The notes under the pieces: generated by a model
Seen by the model: only the letters and a program-made list of their open reading frames with translations
Databases searched by the model: none
What the model was told of the DNA's origin: nothing
Shown: positions 61,522-64,000 of the stretch, one piece after another
Position numbering within the stretch: the stretch's first letter is position 1
Layout of the letters: each line of letters begins with the position of its first letter
Position numbers and translations under genes: made by a program
Assembly (NCBI RefSeq): GCF_022812285.1
Contig: NZ_CP093300.1
Span: 2,294,001 to 2,358,000, forward strand
Reading direction: 5' to 3'
Source: Alkalihalobacillus sp. LMS39
Lineage (GTDB): Bacteria; Bacillota; Bacilli; Bacillales; Bacillaceae_F
DNA: 64,000 bases

Positions 61522-63042
61522 ATGGATGAGAAAGGCCAGTTTCTGATGCTGTTACAAGAAGTGAAAAAAAGATTATGGGTTCACCATATCATTCGCTTTA
61601 TTCAACTCGGTTTTTTATGCGCGATTGGCACCATCTTTTTCATTTCGATTGTGGCCCGCTATGTACTCGTTTCTCACTTATCGCTGTGGTTTGTAAGCAG
61701 TACTACTGTAGTCACGATAATAATTCTCGTTTTAATATTGAAAAAACGACCAAGTACGTTAAAAGCGGCTATGCTTTTTGACAATGAAGTTAAAGAAAAC
61801 CGTGTTATTACAGCATTTTCCTTTATTCATGATACGAAAGAGCTTACTGTATTCCAACGTCGAGATGCTGTTTTGGCGATGAAAAAAACAAAGCAACAAG
61901 TGCTAAATAAACAAAAAGTACCTTTTCAATGGAAGGAACTCACGGTTGCACTCCTTTTATTGGCAGCAACAGTGACCTCTTTTCTATTCCCAAGTGAGCG
62001 GATGCTAGCGGCTAGTGAATTAGAAAAGACGATCGAAATAGCCAACGAAGCAAAAGAAGATCTAAAGGAAATAGCAGAAGAGGAACCATTAACAGAAAAA
62101 GTAAAAGACCTAATCGAAACGTTAAAAGATGAGGTGAAAGAATCAGAAACAGCCGAAGAGTTACTAGAGACATTGTTAGACAATGAGAAGCTTGTAGATG
62201 AAGTTAAATTAGAACTTCAAGAAAAAGAACAAGAATTAAAAGAATTGTCGGATACTTTCCAAGAAAATGAGTTACAAGACATTTCAAATGCCATTGATTC
62301 ATTGGACAATGAGGCATTACAAGAAGCGTTGAATAAATTAAATGATCTTGCGTTGACGGACGAACAAAAACAAGCATTAGTGAACATGCATGAACAATTA
62401 ACAGGAAAAGAAATGGGTAATGCAGAGGATTTATCCCCGGAAGAGTTAGCGGAAATGCTTGAGGAGCTTGCCGAAAAATTAACGGAACTATTAGAGGCGG
62501 GACTCGATTTAGAAACGATAATTGCGATGCAAAATAATCTTCAAGCTGTCGCTAACAATGTGAATGCGAATTTAGGAAAAGCGGGACTTCCATCTAAACC
62601 ATCGTTATCATTTGCAGACTCTAACTCTTCAGGCCAATCGAATTCTGATCAAGAAGGAACAGGGGATGGTGAAGGGCAATCAGAAGGGTCTGGTAATGGA
62701 AACAGTAATGGAAATGGCAACGGGTCAGGGCAAGGCGGAAATGGAACAGGAGCTGGTTCAGGTAATGGAGCTGGAACGGGTCAAGGGTCAAGAGAGTTAG
62801 TAACGATTCCAGAACGAATTGACGGAAAAACAAATCTTGAAACAGATGGAGGAGAACTCGGTACAGGGACGAGTGAAAAACAACAGTCTAATGCACCTGT
62901 GTTAAAAGGTTCTACCCGTCCTTATCAAGAAGTGATTGGTCAATATGAAGAAAGTTATCGTGAAAGTATGGACCGAATGCAATTACCACGTCATTTAGAA
63001 GGTGTTGTCCGTGATTACTTTACGGAACTAAATCAAGAATAG
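61522..63042 (+). CDS. DUF4175-like membrane protein with Gly/Ser/Asn-rich linker
   Basis: A 506-residue protein. Helices at about 22-48 and 52-72 and near 140-155 are followed by a long acidic coiled coil (170-330, LKDEVKESETAEELLETLLD) and a low-complexity stretch rich in Gly, Ser, Asn and Gln (about 370-430). The C-terminal end (RPYQEVIGQYEESYRESMDR) looks like a short interaction motif. The layout is that of DUF4175-type partners of MoxR. GAGGTGAC precedes the ATG. Confidence 0.75.
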   Translation: MDEKGQFLMLLQEVKKRLWVHHIIRFIQLGFLCAIGTIFFISIVARYVLVSHLSLWFVSSTTVVTIIILVLILKKRPSTLKAAMLFDNEVKENRVITAFSFIHDTKELTVFQRRDAVLAMKKTKQQVLNKQKVPFQWKELTVALLLLAATVTSFLFPSERMLAASELEKTIEIANEAKEDLKEIAEEEPLTEKVKDLIETLKDEVKESETAEELLETLLDNEKLVDEVKLELQEKEQELKELSDTFQENELQDISNAIDSLDNEALQEALNKLNDLALTDEQKQALVNMHEQLTGKEMGNAEDLSPEELAEMLEELAEKLTELLEAGLDLETIIAMQNNLQAVANNVNANLGKAGLPSKPSLSFADSNSSGQSNSDQEGTGDGEGQSEGSGNGNSNGNGNGSGQGGNGTGAGSGNGAGTGQGSRELVTIPERIDGKTNLETDGGELGTGTSEKQQSNAPVLKGSTRPYQEVIGQYEESYRESMDRMQLPRHLEGVVRDYFTELNQE

Positions 63043-63054
63043 GAGTGACTTTTA

Positions 63055-64000
63055 TTGAAAGAACAACAATATGAAAACGCACGCGAACAGTTACAAAAGA
63101 CAAAAGCGACGATACAGTCTTTTATCGTTGGTCAAGAAGAAACAATCAATCAAATTATTTGGTCTATGTTTGCTGGGGGGCATGCTTTGCTTGAAGGCTT
63201 ACCTGGAGTTGGAAAAACGATGATGATTAAAACGATTTCAGAAGTGATGAATTTATCGTTTTCGCGTGTGCAATTCACTCCTGATTTAATGCCAGCAGAT
63301 ATTACAGGGACGATGATGATTGAACCGAATGAAGAAGGAAAACAGCAATTTGTCTTTCATAAAGGACCAGTGTTCGCCAATATTGTCTTAGCTGATGAAA
63401 TCAACAGAGCTACACCAAAAACTCAAAGTGCTTTATTAGAAGCAATGGCGGAAAAAACAGTTACAGTGATTGGAGAAACAGCCTCTCTTCCCGCACCATT
63501 TTTTGTATTAGCAACACAAAATCCTGTTGATTTAGAAGGGACGTACCCTCTTCCTGAAGCGCAAATGGACCGCTTTTTATGTAAGATTAATGTTCAATAC
63601 CCAACGAAGGAAGAATTAAAAATGATCGTGGAACGAACCGTTACTTCTAACCCTGAAGCGTTATCAGCAGTCATTGAAGGAGCTGATGTCCTTTCGATTC
63701 AAGCATTAGCACAAGGGATTTTAGTTGCAGAGGAGATGCTTGATTTTGCAGTCAATATCGTTATGGCGACGCATGCAGATCATGAGTTAGCACCTGCATC
63801 TGTAAAGCAATATGTCCGCTTCGGCTCGGGCCCTCGTGGTTTGCAAAGTTTAATTAAAATCGCGAAAGTCCGTGCATTAATGGAAGGCAGATACCATGTA
63901 TCTTCTGGTGATATTAAGCATGCCGCTCTACCTGTTTTACGTCATCGTTTGTTTTTAAATTTTGAAGGAGAAGCAACAGGGATAACGACAGATGTAATTA
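63055..64000 (+). CDS. MoxR-family AAA+ ATPase (second copy), 3' end beyond window
   Basis: At least 315 residues. Starts at TTG 63055, eight bases after AGGAG. Walker A is GLPGVGKTMMIKTI, Walker B is IVLADEINRATPKTQSALLE, sensor 1 is VLATQNP, and DLEGTYPLPEAQMDRF is the MoxR signature. It is a paralogue of the MoxR at 20678 and serves the second operon. A DUF58 gene would be expected after it, outside the window. Confidence 0.9.
   Translation, partial: MKEQQYENAREQLQKTKATIQSFIVGQEETINQIIWSMFAGGHALLEGLPGVGKTMMIKTISEVMNLSFSRVQFTPDLMPADITGTMMIEPNEEGKQQFVFHKGPVFANIVLADEINRATPKTQSALLEAMAEKTVTVIGETASLPAPFFVLATQNPVDLEGTYPLPEAQMDRFLCKINVQYPTKEELKMIVERTVTSNPEALSAVIEGADVLSIQALAQGILVAEEMLDFAVNIVMATHADHELAPASVKQYVRFGSGPRGLQSLIKIAKVRALMEGRYHVSSGDIKHAALPVLRHRLFLNFEGEATGITTDVI

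Noticed and set aside
62612-62800. Low-complexity plus-strand frame
   Set aside because: Out-of-frame shadow of the Gly/Ser/Asn-rich linker of the DUF4175-like protein.

Overview
The window is chromosomal DNA from a low-GC Gram-positive bacterium of the Bacillaceae. Support comes from AAGGAGG-type ribosome binding sites, frequent TTG/GTG starts, strong hairpin-plus-T-run terminators, and Bacillus-type families (YeeI-type YebC, YitT, DUF421, YtrA-type GntR, SpoIIM, a zinc-free S14 with Zur boxes). An environmental or alkaliphilic bacillus is a reasonable guess, but the sequence does not fix the genus. There are no rRNA or tRNA genes, no CRISPR array and no prophage.

Layout. 1-7.4 kb: an EamA exporter (cut by the window edge), a branched-chain aminotransferase, a lipoprotein, and a tripartite tricarboxylate transporter in which TctA and TctB are fused, with the TctC binding protein convergent to it. 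7.5-16.4 kb: an MFS exporter, an MBL hydrolase, two sensor kinases (MEDS type and GAF-PAS type), a nitrilase-family amidohydrolase and a metallopeptidase. The GAF-PAS kinase has an in-frame UGA at codon 70. 16.4-24.8 kb: a decayed GNAT gene, a YitT protein, then a membrane protein/DUF4129/DUF4350/MoxR/DUF58 operon with SpoIIM-like and RDD genes beside it. 25-31 kb: a DHA2 exporter, a bactofilin-like protein, an MltG-like protein, an alkC-lrp operon and a divergent methionine gamma-lyase.

31.1-41 kb is the most interesting part. After a 600-bp repeat-rich intergenic stretch come a degenerate CobW-like gene and a zinc-independent rpsN on the minus strand. Divergent from them is a seven-gene plus-strand run: a nickel/peptide-type ABC importer (binding protein, two permeases, two ATPases), a MATE exporter and a flavin monooxygenase-like protein. 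Two near-consensus Zur boxes lie in the divergent promoter region. Together this suggests a zinc-starvation locus that may make or modify, export and re-import a metal-binding small molecule. That is an inference.

41-54 kb: small lipoproteins, VOC proteins, DUF421, yeeI, a metal-binding ABC lipoprotein, a GntR(YtrA)-ABC operon with a clear palindromic operator, an N-acetylmuramoyl-alanine amidase, a SatD-DUF3307 operon preceded by two 29-bp-spaced palindromes, and a tandem pair of PH-like membrane proteins. 54.3-56.7 kb: an IS21-family element that appears to split a GNAT-like gene. 57-64 kb: a second MoxR-type operon (large exported protein, ABC ATPase and permease, DUF4175-like protein, MoxR), running off the end. 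Two families of dispersed intergenic repeats, one with four regularly spaced GGACAT/ATGTCC boxes, are present in two copies each.
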